A DNA stretch of 64,000 bases from Chitinophagaceae bacterium (GCA_016715365.1 JADKAM010000003.1:457856-521855), one strand, 5' to 3'; positions 18,098 to 27,306 are shown, counted from the first letter of the stretch. Program-made: numbers and translations. Notes: generated by a model from the letters alone, not told the origin.

Positions 18098-19162
18098 ATG
18101 ATAAAATCATTATCACTACAAAATTTTATGGGCTATAGCAGCTTTAAGTCTAAAGAATTTGCCCCTGTAAATGTTATAATAGGTAAAAATGATACAGGCA
18201 AAACTGGGTTGCTGAAATTACTTTATGCAGCAGCAAAAACAATAGATATTTATAGCCGAAGAAAACAAAATGAAGATATTAATTTTAAAAAATTATTAGC
18301 TGAAAAACTGTTCGACACTTACCAGCCTGGAAAAAAAGGTTTAGGAGAGCTTGTAAACAAAAGTACAAGAGAAAAACTTACTGTAGATATAGAATTTCAT
18401 CACTCAAAATTAAATTACGATGACCGCCTCCATTTTTCATTTGGAGATTCCACAACTAATACAATTATAGATTCTCAAGAAAGTATAAATTCAATTTCTG
18501 AGAACTTCAGATGTCTTTTTATTCCTGCTAAAGAAGTACTTACGTCTTTAAAAGCCATCAGGGCAACCCGTGACAATTTACATATTCCTGGTTTTGACGA
18601 TACATATCTTGATTTAATTAGGGCTTTAGTAATTCCAACGCAAAAGGGTAATATAACTGAAGAATTAAAGGATGTAAATAAACGATTGGAAGATTTATTT
18701 GAGGGGCATATAGAACAAGGAACAGATGATGATTTTCTCTTTAAGAAAGGGAATACGGAGTTTCAGATGCAGTTGACAGCAGAAGGGGTTAAGAAAATTG
18801 GGATATTAACCACATTAATTAGAAACCGGCAGTTAAATGCAAATTCTGTTTTATTCTTGGACGAACCAGAAACAACGCTCCATCCTGAAGCTACAAGAGA
18901 ATTGGTTGAAATGTTAATGCTAATGGCAAAGTCTGGTATCCAAATATTTATTGCTACACATAATTACTTTGTTTTAAAGCAACTTTATTTGAGTGCAAGA
19001 AGGGACAATGTAAATACAAATTGCTATGCCCTGAGTAGGGAAAAAGGGAAAGGTATTGAATACGCCATCTATGATTTAAAAAACGAATTTCCTGAAAATG
19101 CAATTTCAAATGAAGCAATACGCATGTCTGACGAGGAAATAAAACTTGATTTAGGAATCTAA
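18098..19162 (+). CDS. OLD/AAA_15-like SMC-type ATPase
   Basis: 354 residues: N-terminal SLQNFMGYSSF and Walker A GKNDTGKTGLLK (residues ~29-40), C-terminal Walker B SVLFLDEPETTLHPEA and the H-loop IFIATHNYFVLKQL. This is the RecF/OLD-like ATPase layout used in many phage-defence systems, but without the Toprim domain of true OLD nucleases. It is followed 12 bp later by a small protein with a nuclease-like motif, so the pair may work as sensor ATPase plus effector. Target unknown. Confidence 0.82.
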   Translation: MIKSLSLQNFMGYSSFKSKEFAPVNVIIGKNDTGKTGLLKLLYAAAKTIDIYSRRKQNEDINFKKLLAEKLFDTYQPGKKGLGELVNKSTREKLTVDIEFHHSKLNYDDRLHFSFGDSTTNTIIDSQESINSISENFRCLFIPAKEVLTSLKAIRATRDNLHIPGFDDTYLDLIRALVIPTQKGNITEELKDVNKRLEDLFEGHIEQGTDDDFLFKKGNTEFQMQLTAEGVKKIGILTTLIRNRQLNANSVLFLDEPETTLHPEATRELVEMLMLMAKSGIQIFIATHNYFVLKQLYLSARRDNVNTNCYALSREKGKGIEYAIYDLKNEFPENAISNEAIRMSDEEIKLDLGI

Positions 19163-19174
19163 TCGAATAATGCA

Positions 19175-19690
19175 ATGCCTGGATTTACTGAAAGCAATAT
19201 CACACTTAATTTCCCCGACACAAATTATTTTCGATTTGAAAACTGTGCCGGATATACTGCACTTTCGGGAAATCATTTTAAAGAAATGGACGCCTGTTGG
19301 TTTGATACCGGTGGTAATCTTTATTGGCTTTTTGAATTAAAAGATTTTACGCTTGCCGATTTAACTACAAACCAAAATATTGAGTCGCGGACTTGGAATT
19401 TAGTAAAAAAAGCAATTGATAGTTTATGTATGTTTTTATCCAGCAAACATCACTACACATATCAAGCTAATTTAAATCCATGTTTACCTGCACCACCAAA
19501 CCTAACTACACAATTTAAATTTATTTCAATAATACATTGCAATGCAGGGCAGGCTGCTGATGTGCAGTTAATTCACAACTCATTTCGCAATAAATTTAAG
19601 CCTTATGCAGAAATGTTTGGAATAGCAAATTATGGGGTGATGGCACATTCAAGTGCGATAACGAATATTCCCAACAATATGGTTCAATAA
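19175..19690 (+). CDS. Putative small nuclease partner of the AAA ATPase
   Basis: 171 residues, no named family recognised. The stretch KEMDACWFDTGGNLYWLFELKDF (split here for reading: D~40, then FELKDF ~55) has the spacing of a PD-(D/E)XK active site (E…D…ExK). The remainder is predicted mixed alpha/beta with no signal or TM segment. Starting 12 bp after the ATPase stop, it is probably in the same transcript. It could be the effector of a two-gene defence module; alternatively it could be an uncharacterised accessory protein. Confidence 0.55.
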   Translation: MPGFTESNITLNFPDTNYFRFENCAGYTALSGNHFKEMDACWFDTGGNLYWLFELKDFTLADLTTNQNIESRTWNLVKKAIDSLCMFLSSKHHYTYQANLNPCLPAPPNLTTQFKFISIIHCNAGQAADVQLIHNSFRNKFKPYAEMFGIANYGVMAHSSAITNIPNNMVQ

Positions 19691-19719
19691 AACATCATTC
19701 TTGTAACCTTCTTCTTTTT

Positions 19720-19796
19720 CCGTAGCCAATGCTATGCCCTGTGCAGGTTTGGCGAAAGCCATCATATTATGGAGAAGATTGCCAAAAAAGTGTGAA
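19720..19796 (+). pseudogene. Remnant of a second nuclease gene tail (repeat copy B)
   Basis: Translates in one frame to RSQCYALCRFGESHHIMEKIAKKV then TGA, matching the C-terminus of the 17289-17987 product (RSNCDALCKFGESHHIMEKIAKSAQ). The first 67 bases are 88 % identical to 17909-17975, and the substitutions keep the protein similar. Only this tail is present, directly after the ATPase pair. It looks like the broken end left when the pair was inserted, or when one of two related genes was lost by recombination. Confidence 0.8.
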
Positions 19797-19914
19797 AACC
19801 ATAATTCTATAAACACTTTGCATAATTATGTAACTTAAGAAGCATTTTTTGAGCCTATCTTTAGGCTGAAATAGCTATTTTTAAATGAAATAGGCTTAAT
19901 TTTAGTGAACATAA

Positions 19915-20364
19915 ATGAAACGAAACATATCCATACAATTAAAAGCAGCTTTACTTCTCGTAGTATTCGCATTGAATACTGTAGTTGGATTTGCTTGCGC
20001 TGTTGGCGTGGATATGTCCTTTAATACTTCTCATCATGAGGAAGAAGAAAGGGCAATTGCTGTACACGTTCACGCCGGTGGAAAAAAGCATCATCACGAA
20101 GAAGCAGAACACAAGCATAAGCACAACGATAAAAAGGACGATTGCTGCAGTGACAAAGTAGTAAAATTATCACAGGCAGATAAAGCTGTGCCACAAGCGG
20201 CTAAAATAGTAAGCCCTGTATTTTTTACAGCATTCGTTGCTGTTTATTATAATATTGATATTTCTTATCCTTCACAGGTTAATACTTTCAAAAAATACTA
20301 TGTCCGGGGACATCATCCTCCTATCCCCGACATACGCATAGCGATTAAGAGTTTCCAGATATGA
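19915..20364 (+). CDS. HYC_CC_PP family His-rich protein
   Basis: 149 residues with an N-terminal signal/TM helix (AALLLVVFALNTVVGFACA), a His-rich segment (HHEEEE…HVHAGGKKHHHEEAEHKHKH), a CC pair (DDCCSDKVVKL) and a RGHHPPIPDIRIAIKSF end. This H, CC, PP order is the signature of the HYC_CC_PP family found in Bacteroidota metal clusters. It probably binds metal outside the cytoplasm. It heads a run of copper genes continuing to 26895. Confidence 0.75.
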   Translation: MKRNISIQLKAALLLVVFALNTVVGFACAVGVDMSFNTSHHEEEERAIAVHVHAGGKKHHHEEAEHKHKHNDKKDDCCSDKVVKLSQADKAVPQAAKIVSPVFFTAFVAVYYNIDISYPSQVNTFKKYYVRGHHPPIPDIRIAIKSFQI

Positions 20365-20438
20365 TTTAATGTATAAGATTTTGTACATGGCATTGTAGTG
20401 CCTGTAATTATTTTATTATACATTAATCAAATCAGAAA

Positions 20439-20912
20439 ATGAAAAAGATATTTTTATTGGGTGCATTTATTGCAACTGCATTTATACAACAAACTTTTGC
20501 ACAAGACAGTACAAAAACACAGACCTCACCCTTACTCACTTCATACTATGCTTTAAAAGATGCCTTGGTTAGCAGCAACCCCAATGCAGCAGCTATCAGC
20601 GCAGCAGCGTTTGTAAAATCAGCAGATGCCTTAGATAGGGGAATGGCAACACCTGAAAGCCGTAGTGCTTTGGTAAACGATGCTACTGCCATTTCCCAAA
20701 CCAAAGACCTTAAACTGCAAAGGGAAAAATTTGCAACTTTATCTGCCAACCTGGTTGAATTAGCTAAAACAGTTAAGCTAACAACCGAACCGGTTTACCA
20801 GCAATATTGCCCCATGAAAAAGGAATCCTGGTTAAGCAATGATAAGGCAATAAAAAACCCTTATTATGGCAGTGCCATGCTTACCTGCGGCAGTGTAAAA
20901 GCAACTTTATAA
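20439..20912 (+). CDS. DUF3347 domain periplasmic protein
   Basis: 157 residues with a cleavable signal peptide (ending TFAQDS) and one DUF3347 domain: LLTSYYALKDALVSSNPNAA, then the conserved YCPMKKESWLSNDKAIKNPYYGSAMLTCGSVK end with Cys/Met residues likely to bind copper. DUF3347 also occurs at the C-terminus of CusB-type adaptors. A second, lipoprotein version follows 65 bp later. Confidence 0.82.
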   Translation: MKKIFLLGAFIATAFIQQTFAQDSTKTQTSPLLTSYYALKDALVSSNPNAAAISAAAFVKSADALDRGMATPESRSALVNDATAISQTKDLKLQREKFATLSANLVELAKTVKLTTEPVYQQYCPMKKESWLSNDKAIKNPYYGSAMLTCGSVKATL

Positions 20913-20977
20913 TTTACTCACCTGCTTGCAGCCTTTCAGTAATTGAAGGGCTAATGGCAATACTTAAAAAAAAGAAA

Positions 20978-21598
20978 ATGAAAAATATAATAATAGGCTT
21001 TGCAATAGCGGCCACCACATTAGCAGCTTGCAACAATAGTAACAACGATACTGCTAATGCAAAACAAACAGATATTAAAAATGATACAGCATTAGCAACG
21101 CAACAACAGGTAACAAAAGATACAGCAGGTACACAAAGCACAACAGCAACAAGTGAAGCAACATTTCCTGTCAAAGAAATAATTACAGGTTACCTGCAAT
21201 TAAAAAATGCGTTGGCAAAAGATAACGGCCAGGATGCGGCATCAGCAGGCAATGCAATAGTAGCCACTTTAGCCAAAGTTGACATGAAAGGTTTATCGGA
21301 TGTGCAGATGAAGAGTTACATGAATATAGCCGATGATTTAAAAGAACATGCAGAGCATATCGGTGCAAATGCAGGAAAGATAGAACACCAGAGAGAGCAT
21401 TTCATTATGCTAAGTAAAGACATGGCAGACTTTGTAAAAACCTTTGGAAATGGCGGACAAACCCTCTACAAAGATTTTTGTCCGATGGCAAACGATGGCA
21501 AAGGCGCAACATGGATCAGCGAAGTAAAGGAAATTAAAAATCCTTATTTGGGTAGTAAAATGCCTGACTGTGGATCTGTAAAAGAAACAATCAAATAG
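20978..21598 (+). CDS. DUF3347 domain lipoprotein
   Basis: Start at ATG 20978 gives a lipoprotein signal with lipobox LAAC-NNSNND; the in-frame ATG at 20954 adds a lysine-rich extension and is less likely. After a Thr/Gln-rich linker it has a DUF3347 domain (ITGYLQLKNALAKDNGQDA … FCPMANDGKGATWISEVKEIKNPYLGSKMPDCG). It is a paralogue of the preceding gene and probably a second periplasmic copper-binding protein. Confidence 0.82.
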   Translation: MKNIIIGFAIAATTLAACNNSNNDTANAKQTDIKNDTALATQQQVTKDTAGTQSTTATSEATFPVKEIITGYLQLKNALAKDNGQDAASAGNAIVATLAKVDMKGLSDVQMKSYMNIADDLKEHAEHIGANAGKIEHQREHFIMLSKDMADFVKTFGNGGQTLYKDFCPMANDGKGATWISEVKEIKNPYLGSKMPDCGSVKETIK

Positions 21599-21600
21599 TA

Positions 21601-22065
21601 GTGCATCGTATTAAGAAAATACTATTGGCCTTGCTTATCATATTTATTGTAATTCAGTTTATACAACCTGTCCGCAATAAAAGCGGGCAGGTATTGTCAA
21701 CAGATTTTGGAAAGGTTTATGCAGTGCCGGGAAATGTGCAAGCCGTTCTGCAAAATGCCTGTTACGATTGTCATAGCAACAATACCATGTACCCGTGGTA
21801 TGCTAACATTCAGCCTATGGCTTGGGTAATGGCAAGGCATATAAAGAACGGTAAAGACAAATTGAATTTCAGTGATTTTGGTAGCTATACAGGCCGCAGG
21901 CAAATAAGTAAATTAAAGGGCATAGCAAACCAGGTTAAAGACGATGAAATGCCAATATCTTCTTACAAACTGATGCACAAAAATGCAAACCTTACTACAG
22001 AAGAAAAAAGTCTGATTATGGATTGGATGAACAAAACAGCAGACAGCCTTTCAACAGAAAATTAA
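21601..22065 (+). CDS. Haem-binding domain (Haem_bd) membrane-anchored protein
   Basis: 154 residues from a GTG start 2 bp after the previous stop. One N-terminal TM anchor (IKKILLALLIIFIVIQFI), then a CxxCH haem site in NACYDCHSNNTMYPWYANIQPMAW and a downstream KLKGIANQVKDDEMPISSYKLMH segment, as in Haem_bd proteins. Probably a periplasmic c-type haem protein. Its place among copper genes may reflect copper-sensitive electron transfer. Confidence 0.8.
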   Translation: MHRIKKILLALLIIFIVIQFIQPVRNKSGQVLSTDFGKVYAVPGNVQAVLQNACYDCHSNNTMYPWYANIQPMAWVMARHIKNGKDKLNFSDFGSYTGRRQISKLKGIANQVKDDEMPISSYKLMHKNANLTTEEKSLIMDWMNKTADSLSTEN

Positions 22066-22070
22066 AAGCA

Positions 22071-22145
22071 ATGCAAAAAATCAAACAAATATTAATCAGC
22101 ATATTCAAAGCAATCTTTATTCGCAAAAAGGATTGTTGCAAATAA
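22071..22145 (+). CDS. Possible 24-residue basic peptide ending DCCK
   Basis: A tiny frame between the Haem_bd gene (stop 5 bp upstream) and the CopB-type ATPase: mostly Ile/Lys with a terminal KKDCCK. The Cys-Cys tail echoes the KSCCK end of the GDCCVxC-type protein. Translation is unproven; chance is possible in AT-rich DNA. Confidence 0.25.
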   Translation: MQKIKQILISIFKAIFIRKKDCCK

Positions 22146-22156
22146 AATAATTTATT

Positions 22157-24196
22157 ATGGAACATCAACACGAAAGCAATAAAGAAAACCATGCAGCACA
22201 TGATATGAGCAATATGCAGCATGGCACAAACCCGGCAATGGGCCATGCAGGGCATAATCATCATGCCATGATGATTGCCGATTTTAAAAAACGATTTTAC
22301 GTAGTGCTCATTCTTACCATACCAATCATGTTGTTATCAGAAATGATCCAGCACTGGTTAAATATTCATATCAGCTTCCCTGGATCAAAATATGTATTGC
22401 TTGCATTGTCTTCTATTGTTTTCTTTTACGGTGGATGGCCCTTTTTAAAAGGGTTGGTTGATGAACTGAAGGCAAAGAACCCCGGTATGATGTTTTTGAT
22501 TGGCTTTGCTATAACTGTAGCATACATATATAGTGTTGCGATTGTGTTTGGATTAGCTGGCATGGACTTTTTTTGGGAGCTGACAACACTTATAGGCATC
22601 ATGCTTCTGGGCCACTGGATAGAAATGAAATCCGTTGCAGGGGCATCAAAAGAATTAGAATTATTAGTGCAATTAATGCCTGCAGACGCTCACATGGTAA
22701 TGCCCAACATGGTGCATGATGTAAAGACCGACACATTAAAAGAAAAGGATATTATTTTAGTAAAGCCAGGTGAAAAGGTAGCAGCAGACGGAATAATATT
22801 GGAAGGAGAAAGTTATCTGAATGAAAGTATGCTTACAGGTGAAAGCAAGCCGGTACAAAAAGTAAAAGGCGATAAAGTAATTGCAGGTGCCATCAACGGA
22901 AATGGTTCAATAAAAGTTACTGTATCGCATGCCTCCAAAGATTCTTATCTCTCACAGGTAATCAAACTGGTTGATGATGCCCAAAAATCTAAATCAAAAA
23001 CACAGTTGCTGGCAGATACAGCAGCAAAATGGTTAACCATTATTGCTATTGTTGCGGGTATTGGCACATTTTTATATTGGTATTTAACCGGGCAATCCTT
23101 AGCCTTTGCAATGGAAAGAATGGTAACTGTAATTGTGATCTGTTGTCCCCATGCTTTAGGATTGGCTGTTCCGCTGGTTGTTGCAAAATCAACAGCATTA
23201 TCTGCAAAGAATGGCTTACTCATTAAGAATCGTACAGCCTTTGAAAATGCCAGAAAAATAACAACTATTGTGTTTGATAAAACAGGCACTTTGACAGTTG
23301 GAAAGTTTGAAGTATCAAAGATAGTATCGCTGCAAAAAGAGTTAAATGAAAATGAGATCATTCGTTTAGCATCAGCATTGGAACAAAAATCAGAACATCC
23401 CATCGCAACAGGCATCTTGCAAAAAGTAAAAGATCTATCTATTTCAATTCCTGCAACAGAAAATTTTAATGCCATCACCGGCAAAGGTGTTGAGGCAGCT
23501 GTTGAAGGCAAAAAAATACTGGTAGTTAGTCCCGGATATTTAAAAGAAAACAATCTGGCAATCCCCGAAGGCTTTACTGCCAATGATACAGAAACTGTAG
23601 TATTTGTAATCGTTAACAACCAGTTGGCAGGATACATTGCCTTGTCCGATGAAATTCGTCCGGAATCAGCCGAAGCAATCAAGACCTTAAAAGAAAACCA
23701 TATCAAATCAATTTTACTCACAGGCGATAACAACAAAGTTGCTAAAAGTGTAAGCGACACTTTGGGCATGGATAGTTTTATTGCCGAAGTATTACCTCAT
23801 CAAAAATTAGAAAAAATAAAAGACCTGCAAAGCAAAGGTGAGTTTGTTGCCATGACAGGCGATGGTGTAAACGATGCCCCGGCTTTAGCAATTGCAGATG
23901 TAGGAATTGCCGTTGGTAGCGGCAGCGACATAGCTGCTGAAACCGCAGGTATCGTTTTAGTAAATAGCAACCCAAAAGATATTGTGAGTTTAATTTTATT
24001 TGGAAAAGCCACTTACCGTAAAATGATACAGAATTTAATTTGGGCAACAGGTTACAATGTTATTGCATTGCCTTTGGCAGCAGGTGTTTTATATAAGCAA
24101 GGCATTTTACTAAGCCCGGCGGCAGGCGCAGTATTAATGACAGTAAGCACAGTTGTTGTAGCTATCAATGCAAGTTTTTTAAAAGTAAAAAAATAA
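22157..24196 (+). CDS. copB: CopB-type P1B copper-exporting ATPase
   Basis: 679 residues: a His/Met-rich N-terminus (MEHQHESNKENHAAHD…HAGHNHHAMM) in place of HMA domains, six to eight TM helices, the M6 motif CPHALGLAVP (CPH, as in the P1B-3 CopB group), TGES, DKTGTLTVGKF, SEHPIA, LTGDN and MTGDGVNDAPAL. CPH pumps are linked to Cu(I)/Cu(II)/Ag export. It is followed 11 bp later by the oxidase-barrel fusion gene, so export and oxidation are probably co-expressed. Confidence 0.92.
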   Translation: MEHQHESNKENHAAHDMSNMQHGTNPAMGHAGHNHHAMMIADFKKRFYVVLILTIPIMLLSEMIQHWLNIHISFPGSKYVLLALSSIVFFYGGWPFLKGLVDELKAKNPGMMFLIGFAITVAYIYSVAIVFGLAGMDFFWELTTLIGIMLLGHWIEMKSVAGASKELELLVQLMPADAHMVMPNMVHDVKTDTLKEKDIILVKPGEKVAADGIILEGESYLNESMLTGESKPVQKVKGDKVIAGAINGNGSIKVTVSHASKDSYLSQVIKLVDDAQKSKSKTQLLADTAAKWLTIIAIVAGIGTFLYWYLTGQSLAFAMERMVTVIVICCPHALGLAVPLVVAKSTALSAKNGLLIKNRTAFENARKITTIVFDKTGTLTVGKFEVSKIVSLQKELNENEIIRLASALEQKSEHPIATGILQKVKDLSISIPATENFNAITGKGVEAAVEGKKILVVSPGYLKENNLAIPEGFTANDTETVVFVIVNNQLAGYIALSDEIRPESAEAIKTLKENHIKSILLTGDNNKVAKSVSDTLGMDSFIAEVLPHQKLEKIKDLQSKGEFVAMTGDGVNDAPALAIADVGIAVGSGSDIAAETAGIVLVNSNPKDIVSLILFGKATYRKMIQNLIWATGYNVIALPLAAGVLYKQGILLSPAAGAVLMTVSTVVVAINASFLKVKK

Positions 24197-24207
24197 AGGA
24201 TTAAAGA

Positions 24208-26895
24208 ATGAAAAAGATAAAATTAGCCATATTGCTCCTTGCCAGCTTTTCCTTTGCACAATCGCAGGATATGAAAGGCATGGACATGACAAAAAAAGAG
24301 CAAACCCAACCTGTAACCTACACTTGCCCCATGCACCCGGAAATTCATGCCACTAAACCCGGCAACTGCCCTAAGTGTGGTATGAAGCTGGTAAAGGAAA
24401 AGCCGAAAGCTCCGGCTACTCCGGTGGTAAAGAAGAAAGATGAAATGCAAATGCCAAAAGAGATAACAGCGCCCACAACATATACATGCCCCATGCATCC
24501 CGAAATTCATGCTACCCAACCTGGCAATTGTCCAAAGTGTGGTATGAAGCTAATTAAGGAGAAGCCCAAAGCTGCAATGCCCCAAAAGCAGGATGAAATG
24601 CAAATGCCCATGAAAGACACAATAAAAAAAATGGGTAACATGGAGAATAAGGCTATGGAAAATATGGATATGCCCAAAGCAAATATTGGCAATATTAAAA
24701 CAATTGTAAACCCTACACCTCCAAGAACAGTACGTTACGATCTATATATTGCAGATACGATGGTAACATTTGGTAAAAAAACAAAAAGAGCCATTGCAGT
24801 AAACGGGCAAATACCTATGCCTACTCTCACGTTTACGGAAGGAGATACAGCTGAAATTTATGTACATAATGATTTGAATGAAGAAACATCTTTGCATTGG
24901 CATGGATTATTCCTACCCAATCAATATGATGGTGTACCTAACCTTACGCAAATGCCCATCAAGCCACATACAACACATTTGTATAAGTTTCCCATTATCC
25001 AACACGGTACACATTGGTATCATAGTCACACGGGTTTGCAGGAACAAATTGGTATGTACGGCATGTTTATCATGAATAAAAGGGAAGAACTGGACATACC
25101 TACAATTCCGCTGATACTAAGCGAATGGATAGATATGAACCCCAAAGAAGTACACCGCAGTTTACATGCAGCCACAGATTGGTTTGCTGTTCAAAAAGGA
25201 AGTACTCAAAGTTATGCAGAGGCTATAAAGCAAGGTCATTTTAAAACAAAGGTTAACAATGAATGGAAGCGTATGAATGCGATGGATTTAACAGATGTGT
25301 ATTACGATAATTTTTTACTGAATGGCAAAAATCAAAACGAACAACCGCAATTTAAGGCAGGTGATAAAGTAAGGCTTCGCATTGCTAATGGCGGGGCTTC
25401 CGATTATTTTTGGCTCTCCTATGCAGGTGGTAAAATAATCGTTGTGGCCACGGACGGAAATGATGTAGAACCGGTGGAAGTTGACAGGCTTATTGTTGCA
25501 GTGTCTGAAACTTATGATGTAATAGTAACCATTCCGGAAAACAAAAGCTACGAGTTTCTGGTAACTCCTGAAGACCGAACCAAACATGCTTCCCTTTGGT
25601 TGGGTAGCGGTGAAAAAGTATCTGCCACAAAAATGAAGCGACCAAAATATTTTGCCGGCATGAAAATGATGAACGATATGATGGATATGAAAGGCAACAT
25701 GATTGAAATGGAAGGAATGAAAATGGAAAACCAGGTGATGGATATGAATACCGTCATGTATCCTGAAATAACCGGTGATGAAAATCCAAAGAAAGATACC
25801 TCACATGCCATGCAGATGCCGAATAATAACAGTATGCAGGGTATGAATATGGAAGCTGAAACGGCCGATATAGTTTCACTAAATTATACCATGCTAAAAG
25901 CTCCGGAAAAAACTACTTTACCCGACGGGCCTTTAAAAGTATTGAAGTTTGACCTTACCGGAAACATGAACCGTTATGTATGGACACTGGACAACAAAAC
26001 AGTTTCTGAAAGCGATAAGATCCTGATTAAAAAAGGAGAGAATGTGCGTATCATTTTATACAACAACAGCATGATGCGCCATCCTATGCACCTGCATGGC
26101 CACGACTTCAGATTGCTCAATGGCCAGGGAGAATATGCTCCCATGAAAAACATTATCGACATCATGCCCATGGAAAGAGATACCATTGAATTTAATGCAA
26201 ATGTGTATGGTGATTGGTTTTTCCATTGCCATATTTTATACCACATGATGAGCGGCATGGGCCGGGTATTTACTTATGAAAATCAACCGGTAAATCCGGA
26301 AATACCAAATCCTAAACTGGCACAACGAAAATTATTTGCAGATGACAGGCAGTTTCATTTAATGGGAAGAATAGGAATAGAGAGCAATGGTAGTGATGGC
26401 GAAGCCATGCTGGCCAATACAAGATGGAAAATAAGTACGCTATGGCATTTGGGCTATCACGATATGCACGGTTACGAAAGTGAAACAATGGTTGGCCGCT
26501 ATATTGGCCGTATGCAATGGTTGTATCCGTATGTTGGTTTTGATTATCATTATAAAAAAGAAGGCGGCCCGAAAAACATTTTCGGAGGCGAAGAAAAAAC
26601 CTGGTTTGGCCAAACAAGCAACAAAAACAACCGAAAAACCATCATAGCCGGTGTTGCTTATACATTGCCTATGTTATTTGTTGCTGATCTGCGGATAGAC
26701 GGCAATGGCATATTCCGCTTTCAATTTGGCAGAGAAGATGTTCCGGTAACAAAACGCTTACGTTTTAGCATGATGATAAATACTGATAAAGAATACATGG
26801 CGGGGTTAAGATACATTGCCACAAAATACATTTCTGTTTCATCACACTATGACAGCGACATGGGGCTGGGCGCCGGAATAACTTTTACTTATTAA
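24208..26895 (+). CDS. Fusion: two HMBDs + CopA-like multicopper oxidase + CopB-like barrel
   Basis: 895 residues after a signal peptide (ending FAQSQ). Two HMBDs (residues ~38-65 and ~90-118) are joined by Lys/Pro-rich linkers. Then comes a CopA-like multicopper oxidase with SLHWHGLF, HWYHSHTG, HPMHLHGHDF and FHCHILYHMMSGM, and a Met-rich insert (MKMMNDMMDMKGNMIEMEGM). The last ~185 residues (from about LFADDRQFHLMGRIG to a terminal GAGITFTY) are strand-rich and resemble CopB outer-membrane proteins (compare MQWLYPYVGFDYHY). Pseudomonas-type systems encode CopA and CopB separately. The oxidase is certain; the barrel assignment is by pattern. Confidence 0.85.
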   Translation: MKKIKLAILLLASFSFAQSQDMKGMDMTKKEQTQPVTYTCPMHPEIHATKPGNCPKCGMKLVKEKPKAPATPVVKKKDEMQMPKEITAPTTYTCPMHPEIHATQPGNCPKCGMKLIKEKPKAAMPQKQDEMQMPMKDTIKKMGNMENKAMENMDMPKANIGNIKTIVNPTPPRTVRYDLYIADTMVTFGKKTKRAIAVNGQIPMPTLTFTEGDTAEIYVHNDLNEETSLHWHGLFLPNQYDGVPNLTQMPIKPHTTHLYKFPIIQHGTHWYHSHTGLQEQIGMYGMFIMNKREELDIPTIPLILSEWIDMNPKEVHRSLHAATDWFAVQKGSTQSYAEAIKQGHFKTKVNNEWKRMNAMDLTDVYYDNFLLNGKNQNEQPQFKAGDKVRLRIANGGASDYFWLSYAGGKIIVVATDGNDVEPVEVDRLIVAVSETYDVIVTIPENKSYEFLVTPEDRTKHASLWLGSGEKVSATKMKRPKYFAGMKMMNDMMDMKGNMIEMEGMKMENQVMDMNTVMYPEITGDENPKKDTSHAMQMPNNNSMQGMNMEAETADIVSLNYTMLKAPEKTTLPDGPLKVLKFDLTGNMNRYVWTLDNKTVSESDKILIKKGENVRIILYNNSMMRHPMHLHGHDFRLLNGQGEYAPMKNIIDIMPMERDTIEFNANVYGDWFFHCHILYHMMSGMGRVFTYENQPVNPEIPNPKLAQRKLFADDRQFHLMGRIGIESNGSDGEAMLANTRWKISTLWHLGYHDMHGYESETMVGRYIGRMQWLYPYVGFDYHYKKEGGPKNIFGGEEKTWFGQTSNKNNRKTIIAGVAYTLPMLFVADLRIDGNGIFRFQFGREDVPVTKRLRFSMMINTDKEYMAGLRYIATKYISVSSHYDSDMGLGAGITFTY

Positions 26896-26899
26896 ACCG

Positions 26900-26935
26900 A
26901 ATAACAGCCTGTCTTTTTGCAACCAGGCTGTTATT
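26900..26935 (+). terminator. Rho-independent terminator after the oxidase fusion gene
   Basis: A perfect 12-bp stem (aataacagcctg at 26900-26911, caggctgttatt at 26924-26935) with a 12-base loop and a T-rich 3' side, 5 bp after the stop codon. It ends the transcript that begins near 19.9 kb. Confidence 0.85.
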
Positions 26936-26988
26936 TTAGTTGATCCCCAATGTTGTTTTTGGCCTTTAAACTATTATTTTTGCCAATA

Positions 26989-27306
26989 ATGAAAATTTTT
27001 ACCTTAATATTGAGCTTTTTCCTGCTGTATCTGTCATGCCTTCCATGCAGCGACAGTACGGAGTGCAATATAAAGGCCCCGGCAGCAATTTCTGCTACCG
27101 ATAATCACCAGCAACACAGGCACGATGCAGAAGCCTGTACGCCGTTTTGCACCTGTTCCTGTTGTGCAGCTTCGGCATTTTATACTTCTTTCTCCAAAGC
27201 ACAGGTAAATAAAGTAATGCCTTCATCTGAAAAATTTCCGCTCTATAATGTAGTCTTTACTACTGAGGCGAATAATAGCATCTGGCAACCTCCCAAAATA
27301 TCTTAA
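26989..27306 (+). CDS. DUF6660-like small Cys/His-rich protein
   Basis: Start at ATG 26989 gives MKIFTLILSFFLLYLSCLPCSD, a signal-like helix; the upstream ATG 26950 is in the same frame but would add a second hydrophobic stretch. The middle is HQQHRHDAEACTPFCTCSCCA, a dense Cys cluster, and the C-terminus is short and polar. I recognise the pattern of the DUF6660 family, which commonly precedes CusA-type pump genes in Bacteroidota. Possible periplasmic metal sensor or carrier. Confidence 0.7.
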   Translation: MKIFTLILSFFLLYLSCLPCSDSTECNIKAPAAISATDNHQQHRHDAEACTPFCTCSCCAASAFYTSFSKAQVNKVMPSSEKFPLYNVVFTTEANNSIWQPPKIS

